DNA of 64,000 nt from Symsagittifera roscoffensis (taxonomy: Eukaryota > Xenacoelomorpha > Acoela > Convolutidae), in assembly GCF_963678635.1 (NCBI RefSeq), contig NC_087064.1, positions 32,898,369-32,962,368 of the forward strand. Direction: 5' to 3'. Of this stretch, positions 11,806 to 22,378 are shown piece by piece. Position 1 is the first letter of the stretch. Each line of letters opens with the position of its first letter. The position numbers were made by a program, and so were the translations under genes. A model generated the notes under the pieces. The model saw only the letters and a list, made by a program, of their open reading frames with translations. It was not told the DNA's origin and did not search any database.

Positions 11806-12198
11806 GTGCGCGATATCACCAATGCGCTGATAATATTCACGACGAGGAAATTGAAAACTTGTATGCCCTATCTAAAATCCTCCTTTTCCAGTGAACTGAA
11901 ATCAAAAGTGGTGTACAGACTTGAATGTTGTGGGTGCAAATCCATCTATGTTGGCCAGACGGTCCGAGATCTCACCACAAGGATTGAGGAACACCGAAAA
12001 GTGGATACCCCAGTTGGACAGCATACAAGGCAGTGTGGTAGTGAGCCTGGTAAGTCTGAGTTTAATTGGAAAATAATCGACCAGGCGTCCAGCAGCATCA
12101 AGTTACTTACATTAGAGGCGCTGCACATTAGGAAAGAGAGACCGGCAATTAACACGCGCGACGAGTTTAGAAGTAGGGAGCTGACACTAAGGCTATAG
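11806..12198 (+). pseudogene. PLE GIY-YIG endonuclease domain
   Basis: The VYRLECCGC segment (GIY-like, with the CxxC of PLE endonucleases) is followed by IYVGQT (YIG-like), then TRIEEHRK with the catalytic Arg region and QHTRQC. The C-terminal block is LEALHIRKERPAINTRDEF and then RSRELTL, a hallmark of PLE endonucleases. This domain nicks target DNA to prime reverse transcription. It is cut off from the RT segment by about 90 bases containing a stop. Confidence 0.85.
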
Positions 12199-12658
12199 TT
12201 CCAGAATCCAAAAATTTTGGCTAAAACAAAAAAATTTTGAAACAACTTACATGTTACCATAAAAATTAGCCACAAAATGAAAATGTGAAAACAAAAAAAA
12301 AAATGAAGAAAACTCTCAGAAATTTGTGACAAAAATTTTTAAAATGTTACATAATAGTTGTTACATAATTTCAGTGATATTTGTAAAATTTTGATTTGTT
12401 GAATTTTTAAAATTTTGAAGTAATGATGTGTGTGACACTTTTTATGATCTTTGATCATTTTGTACAGATAGTTTAGAATTTTTAAAACCTGAAGATGCAC
12501 AAAATGTGCCAAAACGTTTGTTTGAATTTACAATTTTAACGCATTCTCAACATATGCTTATAGGTTCTTACAATGCTTGCTCAAAAAAATTATGTGCTGG
12601 GGCCGGCCGTGCCCTGAATCTCAAAAACTAGCGGGTGAAAAAGATACCCATCATCTAC
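12199..12658. other. PLE 3' tail and AT-rich spacer
   Basis: No gene. From 12199 to about 12540 the sequence is rich in AAATTTT and TTTGAA blocks and probably includes the untranslated 3' end of the Penelope-like element. The remainder up to the LTR-like repeat at 12659 is unassigned. Confidence 0.4.
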
Positions 12659-13023
12659 AAGATCTTTATTTTTGTAATTTTTTACTCTTCCGTGTAACAG
12701 TCGCCTACTTAAGTCACATATGAGGTTAAAGAAAAGTAGGCCCCATAACCATTTGCTCAAGATTCAGGGACACTATCTCTTGTGTTTTTCTACCTCAAGC
12801 GGTCGGAGCCAATTCGGTTCATTTGCGACATGAGACTAAAACCCTTGTCACAGCTTAAAGGCCACTACCAAAATACCCCCACTCTAGAAAATAAAAACGC
12901 CCCAATACTTAGGGCTCATAATACCTAAAATACATGAACGCCGTTAAAAACAGGGTCGGAACCTTATGTATAGTTACTTTTTATTAGACAGTGGACCTTC
13001 GATCCATTTCAGATGGATCAACC
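12659..13023 (-). repeat. LTR-like repeat A, copy 1
   Basis: This 365-bp block recurs as 16022-16375 with a few changes and a 13-bp gap near 12712. Near its right end is a perfect hairpin, GATCCAT-TTCAG-ATGGATC, followed by AACC. The block appears to be part of a diverged relative of the giant element's LTR, because the same GGATCAACC follows a different hairpin in the inverted LTR at about 15441. Confidence 0.75.
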
Positions 13024-13376
13024 TGAAAACTCTCCCTAACTCAACATAACAATATAAAACACACTCAAGAAAATTCAATTAGGTACTCACATACCGACAC
13101 AATCTCTAGAATCGAGTAAATAAATTATGAAGAAACTCTAGAATTTTGTCTTTTTGGACTTACTGTTTTTTTTTAATTTTTGTTTTCAAATAAATTTATT
13201 TTTGGCTTTTTTTTTTGGTTAAACACTACTTTTGTTTGCCTTTACGCTTTCTCTTTAATTGTTTTTGGTCCAGGGACCTTGGAATAAACGGGCTGATGAC
13301 TTCCCACATAACCCTTCGGCCCCCGGAATATTTAGTCTTAACTAAGTTAAAAGGCTTAGCTAAGTTAAAAGGCTAC
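13024..13376 (-). repeat. diverged LTR-like sequence up to assembly gap
   Basis: Contains GTTTTTGGTCC, AACGGGCTGATGAC and TTAGTCTTAACTAAGTTAAAAGGC. These correspond in order to the stretch around 14830-14930 of the inverted LTR, at clearly lower identity. I read it as a continuation of repeat A, an older or different LTR subfamily. No coding capacity. Confidence 0.5.
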
Positions 13377-13576
13377 NNNNNNNNNNNNNNNNNNNNNNNN
13401 NNNNNNNNNNNNNNNNNNNNNNNNNNNNNNNNNNNNNNNNNNNNNNNNNNNNNNNNNNNNNNNNNNNNNNNNNNNNNNNNNNNNNNNNNNNNNNNNNNNN
13501 NNNNNNNNNNNNNNNNNNNNNNNNNNNNNNNNNNNNNNNNNNNNNNNNNNNNNNNNNNNNNNNNNNNNNNNNNNNN
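13377..13576. other. assembly gap, 200 N
   Basis: Exactly 200 Ns, a round number that suggests a placeholder and not a measured length. It lies inside the repeat nest, where misjoins are most likely. Confidence 0.99.
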
Positions 13577-14588
13577 TGTCCAGTTGTCGAAAAGTTATTA
13601 GCCAAAACGTCTTTCTTGCAAACTCAAAAAATTTCTCATTTATAGGTTCCACCTAACTTTTTCCGCAAATCTGGTCCTTTTGACCTGAAAATTATTGATC
13701 CGAGCTCAAAAGGCCTATACTCTTCTAGTTCAATGCAAAAGACCCGATCTAAACGCTTTTATAGAAAAAATTTGCGAAAAACTATGCTACCTGGACCCCT
13801 CCGGATTGATGAATCCACCAAATCAAACACGTTATGTCCGATTTCTCTGCAACCCGGAAGGCTTTCGGGTAGCGGGTTTTAAAACTCGTAGATTCACTAG
13901 TGGACGTTGTCCGAACAACTAATTTTACTGTCGTAACTCAAAAATTTCAAAAATTTTTCTAAATTTATAGTGTTCCGTTTTCTCAAAAATCACGAAATTT
14001 CAGTTTTCGGTACCAAAATAGTTCCAACCACCTTCGGACTTAACTTAACCGGTTCTATCTTTTATGGTAGTGCAGTTACGATGTAACACACTAACTTAGC
14101 GCTTTGTTCCATTTCAAAAAATATCGATATCTCAAAAATCGCGACTTGTGGGGGGATCAAATAATCGCTATTTTGACCCTAAAAACCGGTCTGTTTTCGC
14201 TGTTTTTCACTGAAAAACGATATAAGACTATCAATAAAGGCTATATAAATAATAATATTAGTAATACTATACCCCTCCGGGTTTCCTTAATATCCGAATT
14301 AAGGTGCTTAACTCGGATATTCGCAGTTCGGTGAAGGGTCACTACAGTGCAGCACTGTCGAGCCCCCCACAGATTACTATCTTACTTTTTGTACCAAAAG
14401 GGATACAAAACTTGTTAACGATACCCAACAGTCGATTGTTGTTGTCGTTGGGCCCCTTCTTGTTGCTCCTTGTACTGCTTGCCGGATCGGTCTTCACCCA
14501 AGACCCTTCCGAATTGAGCGCAAATCAGCTGACCCTTCCGGATTGAGCGCAATTTATCATTAACGTGCTTAAATGCTCAAATAACCCT
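13577..14588 (-). repeat. inverted copy of the giant element's post-LTR leader
   Basis: Reads as the reverse complement of 17773-18785, with substitutions and small indels. It contains several TCCGGA-centred motifs (for example at about 13800, 14275 and 14535). Together with 14589-16021 it looks like the 5' end of a second element copy pointing left, cut off by the assembly gap. Confidence 0.8.
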
Positions 14589-16021
14589 ACAGTACAAGCC
14601 TCACAAACGGGCTACAAAACTGATCGTAACGATCCTGACTGATATAAATGCCTGTAACAACAATATATCTATCAACAACAAACGGGGGGGTCGGATCACA
14701 TCTTGTCTGGGGGGATGATTTCTACTGATTTTTTACTTTTTTACTGTTTTTGGTTTTTTCGGCAATTTTTTATGTTTTTTGTTTTTCTTGGGTACTATAC
14801 TACTTTTTGTTTGGTTTTACTTATATCTTTAAGTGTTTTTGGTCACAAACCACTCAGGGGATGAGGGAATGGCCAATCCCCCCACCCTTCCTGGTTCGTG
14901 AATTTTCGGTCTTAACTAAGTTAAAAAGCTATTCACGGTAATCCGGAGGGCATCCGCGCTCCGAACCACCCCTCCACCCCGGAGGATAGGCCTAATAAGG
15001 GCGTTAATGTGAGCATCCGCTCGGCGCGGAGTGCTCGTTAACGGTTCTGTCGGTCATGATGTTAAAAAGAATAACACCCAGGAGCGCCATAAAAACATGT
15101 ATGTAACATTCGCCCGGAAGATACATATCGACGGAAAACAAAACTAAATCTTAGGACGACTGGCTAGCGTCTAAACAGAGCTTTGCATGCTTTTCACCGT
15201 CTCTACCAAGCCAGTACTTTTCGGTGGTCTTTTCCAACATCGGGTCGACAAAAACGTTACTGTTCTCCGGCTTCGACCAGAACGCTCAAATTAACTTAAT
15301 TACATGCAAATAGTCAGCTCATGGCTGGTTCTCAGTATCCCCAGACTACGAGGTCACTCCTAAAAACAGGGCTACTACTTATTATATTACTATTGTTTTT
15401 GTTCAGTAGATAAAAATCATCATCTCCATCGAAGATGGATCAACCCTTTCCCCCAACTCCTAGCTTCTCATCCTTATCAAAATGAATCTAGATATTAATT
15501 AAATTCAAGTCAGGACATGACAGGAAGCTAAAAGTTTATGCAACAGGATAAAAGTTCTAGTTCCTTTACCCTTCCGGATTGACAAATCCACTGAATCAAG
15601 CTCGTTAATCTTGATTTCCTCCTAATCCGGAAGGCTGTCTCTTACCCTTCACCGTTGTTCGCAACGGCCTTGCAACTATTGTAGCAGCACAATAGTTGCA
15701 ACTCGGAACGTTCTCTGCTATTCCTGCAATCTGCTGCTGTTTTTCAATCACGATTATCGTTGTTATCGTCAGTGCAACTAATGTTGTTGTGTTTTCTCTC
15801 TCGTTTTTTGTTAAAATGGCCGTTTCAGCATTTCTCAGAAATGTGACGTCATCATTCGAATTTTTGAAATTTTAAAATACTAGAATATTCCAGCCCTCAC
15901 CGTCTGGCCAAACGTTCCAATAACGCTCTTAGTTCTTAAAAACCACCAATCCGGAAGGCTTACTGCTAAAATTCCGAATTCTGCAGAGATTGCATTTTTC
16001 ACATTCTGGACGAATGTCACA
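14589..16021 (-). repeat. LTR of giant gypsy-like element, inverted copy
   Basis: About 1,433 bp, reverse complement of the LTR copies at 16377-17772 and 38969-40394. Its outer edge (minus strand TGTGACATTCG at 16021) is the same edge seen in the other two copies with different neighbours, which fixes the LTR start. The copy is the most diverged of the three, so it came from an earlier or different insertion. Confidence 0.85.
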
Positions 16022-16376
16022 AAGATCTTTATTTTTGTAATTTTTTCGCTCTTCCGTGTAACAGTCGCCTATGAGGTTAAAGAAAAATTGGCCCTATAAC
16101 CATTGGCTCAAGAGTCAGGGACACTATCTCTTGTGTTTGTCTACCTCAAGCGGTCGGAGCCAATTCGGTTCATTTGCGACATGAGACTAAAACCCTTGTT
16201 ACAGCTTAAAGGCCACTACCAAAATACCCCCCTCTCTAGAAAATAAAAATGCCCCCATACTTAGGGCTCAAAATACCTAAAATACATGAACGCCGTTAAA
16301 AACAGGGTCGGAACCTATTTATAGTTAGTTTTTATTAGACAGTGGACCTTCGATCCATTTCAGATGGATCAACCTC
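16022..16376 (-). repeat. LTR-like repeat A, copy 2, between two head-to-head LTRs
   Basis: A second copy of 12659-13023. It fills exactly the space between the outer edge of the inverted LTR and the outer edge of the direct LTR. It ends in the same GATCCAT-TTCAG-ATGGATC hairpin and is truncated where the direct LTR begins, as expected if the LTRs inserted into or beside an older repeat A. Confidence 0.75.
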
Positions 16377-17772
16377 TGTGACATTCGACCAGAATGCGCC
16401 AAAATGCAGATTCAGCAGATTCGTAATTTTAGCAGCGAACCTTCCGAATTGACGGTTTTAAGAGTTTAACAACGTTATTGGGACAATTAGTCAAACGGTG
16501 AACGCTTGAATATTCTCGTATTTCAAATTTTTAAATTTTCGAAGTATGACGTCATATTTCTGAGAAACGTGAAAAACACAACAACATTAGTTGCCATAGC
16601 GTCAACAACGAGAATTGGGATTGAGAAACAACAACAGATTGCAGAAGTAGCAGAGATCGTTCCGAGTTGCAACTATTGTGTCGCTACAAAAGTTGCAAGG
16701 CCGTTGCGAACAACGGTGAAGGGTGGAAGACAGCCTTCCGGGAGGAAGTTAAAGGTCTTATTACCCCGGATTCGAGAATCCGGAGGAGTCTCGGGACTGA
16801 AACTTTTATCATCTTATACAAACTTTTAGCTTCCCTATTATGTCCTGAATTGAATTTAATTAACATCTGAATTCATTCTGCTAAGATGAGAAGCTAGGAG
16901 TTGGGGGAAAGGGATGATCCATCTTCGATGGAGATGATGATTTTTATCTAATGAACAAAAATAATAATAATTCAATAAATAGTAGTAGCCCTGATTTTAG
17001 GAGTGACCTCGATGTCTGGGGATACTGAGACCCAGCCATGAGCTCACTATGTCTGCATGTAATCTAGTTATTTTGAGTGTTTTGACCGAAGCCGAAAGCA
17101 GTAACGTTTTTGTCGACCCGGTGTTAGAAAGACCACCGAAAGTACTGGCTTGGTAGAGACGGTGAAAAGCATGTAGAGCTCTGTTTAGACGTTGACCAGT
17201 CGTCTTAGAACCTAGCTTTATTTTCCGTCGATATGTATCTTCCGGGCGAATGTTACATAGATGTTTTTATGGCGCTCCTGGGTGTTATTCTTTTTTAACA
17301 TCATGACCGGCAGAACCGTTAACGAGCACTCCGCGCCGAGCGGATGCTCACATTAACGCCCTTGTTAGGCCAAAACCGCCGGGGCGGAAGGGTAGTTCGG
17401 AACGCGGAAGCCTTCCGGATTACCGTGAATAGCTTTTTAACCTAGTTAAGACCGAAAATTAACGAACCAGGAAGGGTGGGGGGATCGGCCATTCCCTTGT
17501 TCCCTGAGAGGTTTGTGAACAAAAACACTTAAAAGATATATATAAAACCAATCAAAAAGTAGTATAGTACCCAAGAAAAACAAAAAACATAAAAATAATC
17601 GAAAAAACCATAAACAGTAAAAAAGTAAAAAATCAGTAGAAATCATCCCCCCAGACAAGATGTGATCCGATCCTCTCGTTTGTTGTTGATAGATATATTG
17701 TTGTTACAGGCATTTATATCAGTCAGGATCGTTACGATCAATTTTGTAGCCCGTTTGTGAGGCTTGTACTGT
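16377..17772 (+). repeat. 5' LTR of giant element
   Basis: Begins TGTGACATTCG and matches 38969-40394 in the same orientation over its whole length. It holds the hairpin TCCATC-TTC-GATGGA near 16918 and TCCGGA motifs. The end GTACTGT is where the 3' copy stops matching. No canonical CA end was found, so the right border is provisional. Confidence 0.8.
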
Positions 17773-18785
17773 AGGGTTATTTGAGCATTTAAGCACGTTT
17801 ATGATAAATTGCACTCAATCCGGAGAGGTCAGCTGATTTGCGCTCAATCCGGAGGGGTCTTGGGAGAAGACTGATCCGGCAAGCAGTACAAGGAGCAACA
17901 AGAAGGGGCTCAACGACAACAACAATCGACGGTTGGGTATCGTTAACAAGTTTTGTATCCCTTTTGGTACAAAAAGTGGGATAGTAATCTGTGGGGGGCT
18001 CGGCAGAGCTGCACTGTAGTGACCCTTCACCGAACTGCGAATATCCGAGTTAAGCGCCTTAATTTGGATATTAAACAAATCCGGAGGGGTATAGTATTAC
18101 TAATATTATTACTTATATAGCCTACATTAATACTCATATACCGTTTTTCAGTGAAAAACACAGAAAGCAGACCGGTTTTTAGGGTCAAAATAGCGATATT
18201 TTGATCCCCCCACAAATCGCGATTTTTGAGATCTCGATAATTTTTGAAACGGAAAAAGCGCTAAATTAGTGTGTAACATCGTAACTGCACTACTATAATA
18301 GATAGAACCGGTTAAGTTTAGTTCGGAAGTGGTTGGAACTATTTTGGAACCAAAAACCAAATTTTTGTGATTTTTGACAAAACGGAACACTATAAATTCA
18401 GAAAATTTTTTGAAATTTTTGAGTTAGGACAATAAACATAGTTGTCCGGACAACGTCCACTAGTGAATCTACAAGTTTTAAAACCCGCTACCCGAAAGAC
18501 TTACCGGTTGCAGAGAAATCGAACTTAACGTGTTTGGTTTGGTGGATTCATCAATCCGGAGGGGTCCAGGTAGCATAGTTTTTCGCAAATTTTTTCAACT
18601 AAAGCGTTTTAGATCGGGTCTTTTGCATCGAACTAGAAAAGTATAGGCCTTTTGAGCTCGGTTCAAATAATTTTTAGGTCGGAAAGAACAGAATTGCGGA
18701 AAAAGTTAGGCGGAACCTATAAGAGAGAAATTTTTTGACTTTAGAAAAAAGACGTTTTGGTTAATAATTTTGGAACTACTGGACA
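17773..18785 (+). repeat. leader shared with the inverted copy
   Basis: Continues the LTR match into the inverted copy (13577-14588) but is absent after the 3' LTR. It is therefore either element 5' leader or the remainder of a longer LTR truncated at the right end. No ORF is supported. Confidence 0.7.
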
Positions 18786-20188
18786 GAACCAATAGATCAG
18801 AAATTAGCCGAGCTTACGGATAGGGACAAAAGTTTTTCGGACAAGTAAGCGTGAAAAGTTTTTGAGATTGTTTTTAGCAAATTCACCAATTTGGGAGGGT
18901 AGACCCTTCACGTTTCATAAATTTTTTTTAGGAAAAGCCCTTACACCCCTACCAAAAGGTAATAGCGGTTGAATAAAGTAACTTTAGGCTGTTCTAGACA
19001 AAAAGGGAAGGCTAAAGGCACAGGAAAACCTTAATCGAGCCGAAGTTAGGCTAGCGATAAGACCCTTCACCGTTAGCGTGAATTGTCAAATAAGAGGCTT
19101 AATTTCAATCCGGAAGGGTCTAGAAAAGCATTACATACCCTTCCTAGTTAATTGAAAAAGCAAAATAGAATCGGAGAACGTATCCAAATTCTGAGGGGTC
19201 CCAATCCGGAGGGGTCTTGTTTTCACAAAATCGGAGGGGTCCCAATCCGGAGGGGTCTTATATTTACTAACTCAGAGGGGTCCCAATCCGGAGGGGTCTC
19301 AATTTTGCCAATCGGGAAGGGTCCTATTTTTGCCAATCCGGAGGGGTATTATTTTATTAAAGGACTTAGGTAAACAGAAGAAAGACTACAGTGAGAGGTA
19401 TTAGATTATTAACAGACAGGCTAGGAATCAGTGACTGCACTGGTAACTTGCCTTTCAATAAAGACCAGACCAAAACAAAACAGGTCCGAACTCGGATATT
19501 TGCGACACTAAGTCTAAACTAAAAAGAGCGTAATTCATTGGTGTGGATTGAAACCCAATACGTTTTTAGGAAAAGTGACTGCCCTGAGAATTTTAGTAGG
19601 TCTAGCTCGGGCAGTCCGAAGGCAGATAAGTAACACAGTACTCGGTGGGTGCAATAGACGCCCACTGAGAAAATTACTGCCTTCTAAGTTTTGTCTGTTT
19701 GGTGCAGCACCAAGCAGGGAAAGCTTTTTTTTGAAAGACAAGTTCGACTATTGTACTGCGACCGACTAAAAGTACAATACACATACGTTTTTCATAGAGG
19801 TATTCTTATTCTATTATTGTTTTTGATTTTAAATCAACATAATTTGTGCTTGATTAGGTAGTGAGTACACTATCTTTTAAATTGACTGATATCATCACAT
19901 TGTGGTAGTTCTCAAATCTTACGACCGATAATCGGTTAGTGTGAATAAATTATATACAAACTGTACTCTGATAACAAACAGGGATTCGTGGTCACTATTT
20001 AATAGAATCTTGTGAAACTTATTGTGTTGTGTCATTATTATTGATAGTCAAACTATAAAGTCACTAGCAATCGAATTGAGTGTATAGGCATTAAAAAGTG
20101 ACAAATTGAGAATGAGTCTAGACAAGTCAAGGATACCTAAACGAGGTAATAGCTCTAGGAAATTCATACTAAAAAGCAAAGAAAAACA
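18786..20188 (+). promoter_or_regulatory. 5' untranslated leader with TCCGGAGGGGTC array
   Basis: Non-coding leader before gag. Between about 19090 and 19350 a motif of the form CAATCCGGAGGGGTC recurs many times, often paired (GAGGGGTCCCAATCCGGAGGGGTC-type doublets) with short variable T-rich spacers. The same core is scattered through the LTR. The spacers are unequal and not unique in the CRISPR manner. It could be a protein-binding or RNA-structural array; there is no direct evidence of function. Confidence 0.6.
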
Positions 20189-22378
20189 ATGACCGACCCT
20201 TTTGTTGATCGGATCAAACGAGCTCGGACAGACAAAGGAGAGACGGTTTCAGGCAGAATGGTTGAAACGAGGAGTCAGAAGACCTCAGAAGAGAGAAAAG
20301 AAATGTTAGAAGTGGAGGTCAATACGGACCAGGCCATGAATGACAACCAGGAAGTACATGGACTGGAAGGGACAGGCAGAAGGCTGTCGAGTGAATCTAC
20401 TCCGGTAGAACAAGGCCATGATTTTGCCACTTCCACCGGGACATTGGATCGAGAGGAGATGTCGGAACTGTCCGACATTTCAACTGAATTAGTGGCAACT
20501 AGAAGATCTCCAACAGACAACACCATGATGGCAGGCGGGACTGAGAAACTAACAACGTCCTCATCGTTCTCAGAAAGAATGAGGAACACCTTAGGAAACA
20601 TCTTTCCATTCACCATGGGAGTGGGCACACGGAATGAAGGTGAATCCCAGGAGGAGGAGGAGGACAAAGAAGAGCAAGTGGACTTTGGGTCTCAAGTCAG
20701 CCTCAATAGTTCGACCCAGGAGAATGAGGCATATGTCGAAAGAGAGAGTGGAACCATGGACAAATTTGGTGTGGTGAAAACGATAAGCAAAGAGATAAAC
20801 ACACCGGGCCAGTCGAGAGGCTTCGCGATTATGACAAATTCAGAGCCGCAAACTGGGGAGAATAGAAACAAAGGGCTAGGCAACGCATTGGCGGATCCTA
20901 AAGTGGATAATGAAAAGACGTCGAGGCAGAGAGTCAAGGCCCGAATATCGACCAGCACGAAGCTACCTGGGACCGACAGGGCTACACCGCCACTAGTGAC
21001 GCCACTCGTGGATAACCGGGCAGCACTAGAAGAAGCCTTGAACAACATAGTGGGCAGTATAGGAGAACAAAATGAACAGATAACCATAAGAATGAGTGAA
21101 CTAGAAAGAGCAGTTCAGATTGAAAGAGAAAGTCTGCGGGAAGAAATAAACCGCAATAGACAAGAAGTTGGTAGGAGCGGAAAACGTTTAAAAGAAAGAA
21201 CGGACGAGCACATAGCGAAGAACTTGTCGCGAATGACAAGAGAAGCGGAACAGAGAGAGTTACGCTTAAGAGACGACATGGAGAAGTTAAGAATTCAGCA
21301 AGAGCAGTCTCTTGGGACTCTTGACACAAAGATAGACGCGATAGTGGAGAGGCGAACTCAGGCTATCATGGATTGGTTGGACGGGCTACTAGGCAGCAAG
21401 AGTGGACAAAAAGAAGGGGAACCGAACTCGGGAGGTCCCAGCAGGGAGCCGAAGGTGAACTTCAATGACCAACAAAGGAGGAGGACATATGGATCCACTA
21501 GAGGTAGGGGCAGTTCATCAGGCTATGCCACAAGAGATAATAGAACATGGGGCTCGAACAGTAGAGCAAGTTCAACGGGGAACAGACAGACCTCTAACGA
21601 ACGACCAACGCAAGGCACACATGCGACTGGGAGAAGTGATTCCGGTAACAGGGGACATGCGAGCCCAGGGGGGAGTCATGTGGGCCAAGGGGGAAACACT
21701 CACTGCGATTTGGATTGCAGGGATGCACCGAATACAGAGCCTTTGACAAGGTGTGAGGACACTCAGGCGGGACACTCAAGGGATGCTACGGCAATGGCCA
21801 CAGCCTTTGAACCCCTAAACAGGTCTTTGGAGACATTCCTTACAAGGTTATCCAGAACCAATGAAAAGTTATCCAGAAGAGTCTTTAAGAAACCAAGATG
21901 CTATAAAGACGAATCTGATGACTGTATTGATACCTGGATAGAGGTAATGAAACTGCATTTCGAAGAAAAGGACTTGCCGGAAAGACAAGAATGCAGTGCG
22001 CTCACCAGTAACTTGGAAGGGACAGCCCTGAACTGTGTCATGGCCAAGAAGCAATATCAGCGTGACACAGCCGAGAAAATCTTCGAAATCTTGTTAAACC
22101 GTTTTGGATCAGGGATGCAGGGGCACCAGGCGATGATGCGCTTCGAGAAACGGAGGCAACGAGAGGATGAAACGATAGACAAATTTCTAGACGACTTGGA
22201 AATGATGAGAAGACGCAGCCAACCGGATGAGTCAAACCGAAGGATGAACATGGCAGTAGCCTCGAAATTCATCGATGATGTGAAGAATGATGAACTTCGG
22301 ACAATGCTGGCAACGCATTACACACCACTATCAACCAATGCGCCAACACCAGAGGAGTTGAGGCTCAAGTCAAAATAA
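20189..22378 (+). CDS. Gag-like capsid protein of giant element
   Basis: 729 codons from an ATG. The N-terminal third is charged and Ser/Thr-rich; residues about 280-410 are Glu/Arg-rich with a heptad-like pattern, a likely coiled coil; then comes a Gly/Arg/Ser-rich stretch. The C-terminal 200 residues match the retrotransposon Gag fold: DTWIEVMKLHF, then AEKIFEILLNRFG, then DETIDKFLDDLEMM. It would form the particle shell. A TAA at 22376 ends it, and the same frame continues into the zinc knuckles, so the stop probably splits an ancestral Gag. It is longer than most gypsy Gags because of the N-terminal extension. Confidence 0.85.
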   Translation: MTDPFVDRIKRARTDKGETVSGRMVETRSQKTSEERKEMLEVEVNTDQAMNDNQEVHGLEGTGRRLSSESTPVEQGHDFATSTGTLDREEMSELSDISTELVATRRSPTDNTMMAGGTEKLTTSSSFSERMRNTLGNIFPFTMGVGTRNEGESQEEEEDKEEQVDFGSQVSLNSSTQENEAYVERESGTMDKFGVVKTISKEINTPGQSRGFAIMTNSEPQTGENRNKGLGNALADPKVDNEKTSRQRVKARISTSTKLPGTDRATPPLVTPLVDNRAALEEALNNIVGSIGEQNEQITIRMSELERAVQIERESLREEINRNRQEVGRSGKRLKERTDEHIAKNLSRMTREAEQRELRLRDDMEKLRIQQEQSLGTLDTKIDAIVERRTQAIMDWLDGLLGSKSGQKEGEPNSGGPSREPKVNFNDQQRRRTYGSTRGRGSSSGYATRDNRTWGSNSRASSTGNRQTSNERPTQGTHATGRSDSGNRGHASPGGSHVGQGGNTHCDLDCRDAPNTEPLTRCEDTQAGHSRDATAMATAFEPLNRSLETFLTRLSRTNEKLSRRVFKKPRCYKDESDDCIDTWIEVMKLHFEEKDLPERQECSALTSNLEGTALNCVMAKKQYQRDTAEKIFEILLNRFGSGMQGHQAMMRFEKRRQREDETIDKFLDDLEMMRRRSQPDESNRRMNMAVASKFIDDVKNDELRTMLATHYTPLSTNAPTPEELRLKSK

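Larger units (their letters stand above)
8861..12540 (+). mobile_element. Penelope-like element (RT + PHD + GIY-YIG), decayed
   Basis: The pieces line up in PLE order on one strand: an upstream ORF, the N-terminal PLE segment, an RT with motifs A, B and C, and a C-terminal GIY-YIG endonuclease preceded by a CxxC motif. Frames shift near 10475, 10885 and 11520 and a stop precedes the endonuclease, so this copy is inactive. Terminal repeats were not recognised, so both ends are approximate. It begins about 660 bp upstream of the KDM5 start codon, transcribed away from it. Confidence 0.8.

Noticed and set aside
19060-19360. Regularly repeated motif that might suggest a CRISPR array.
   Set aside because: Eukaryotic context, a 14-15 base motif, spacers short and uneven, and no cas genes.
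22376-22378. Functional stop-codon readthrough between Gag capsid and nucleocapsid.
   Set aside because: Possible, but this copy has several plain stops and frameshifts, and no second Gag copy is present in the window for comparison.
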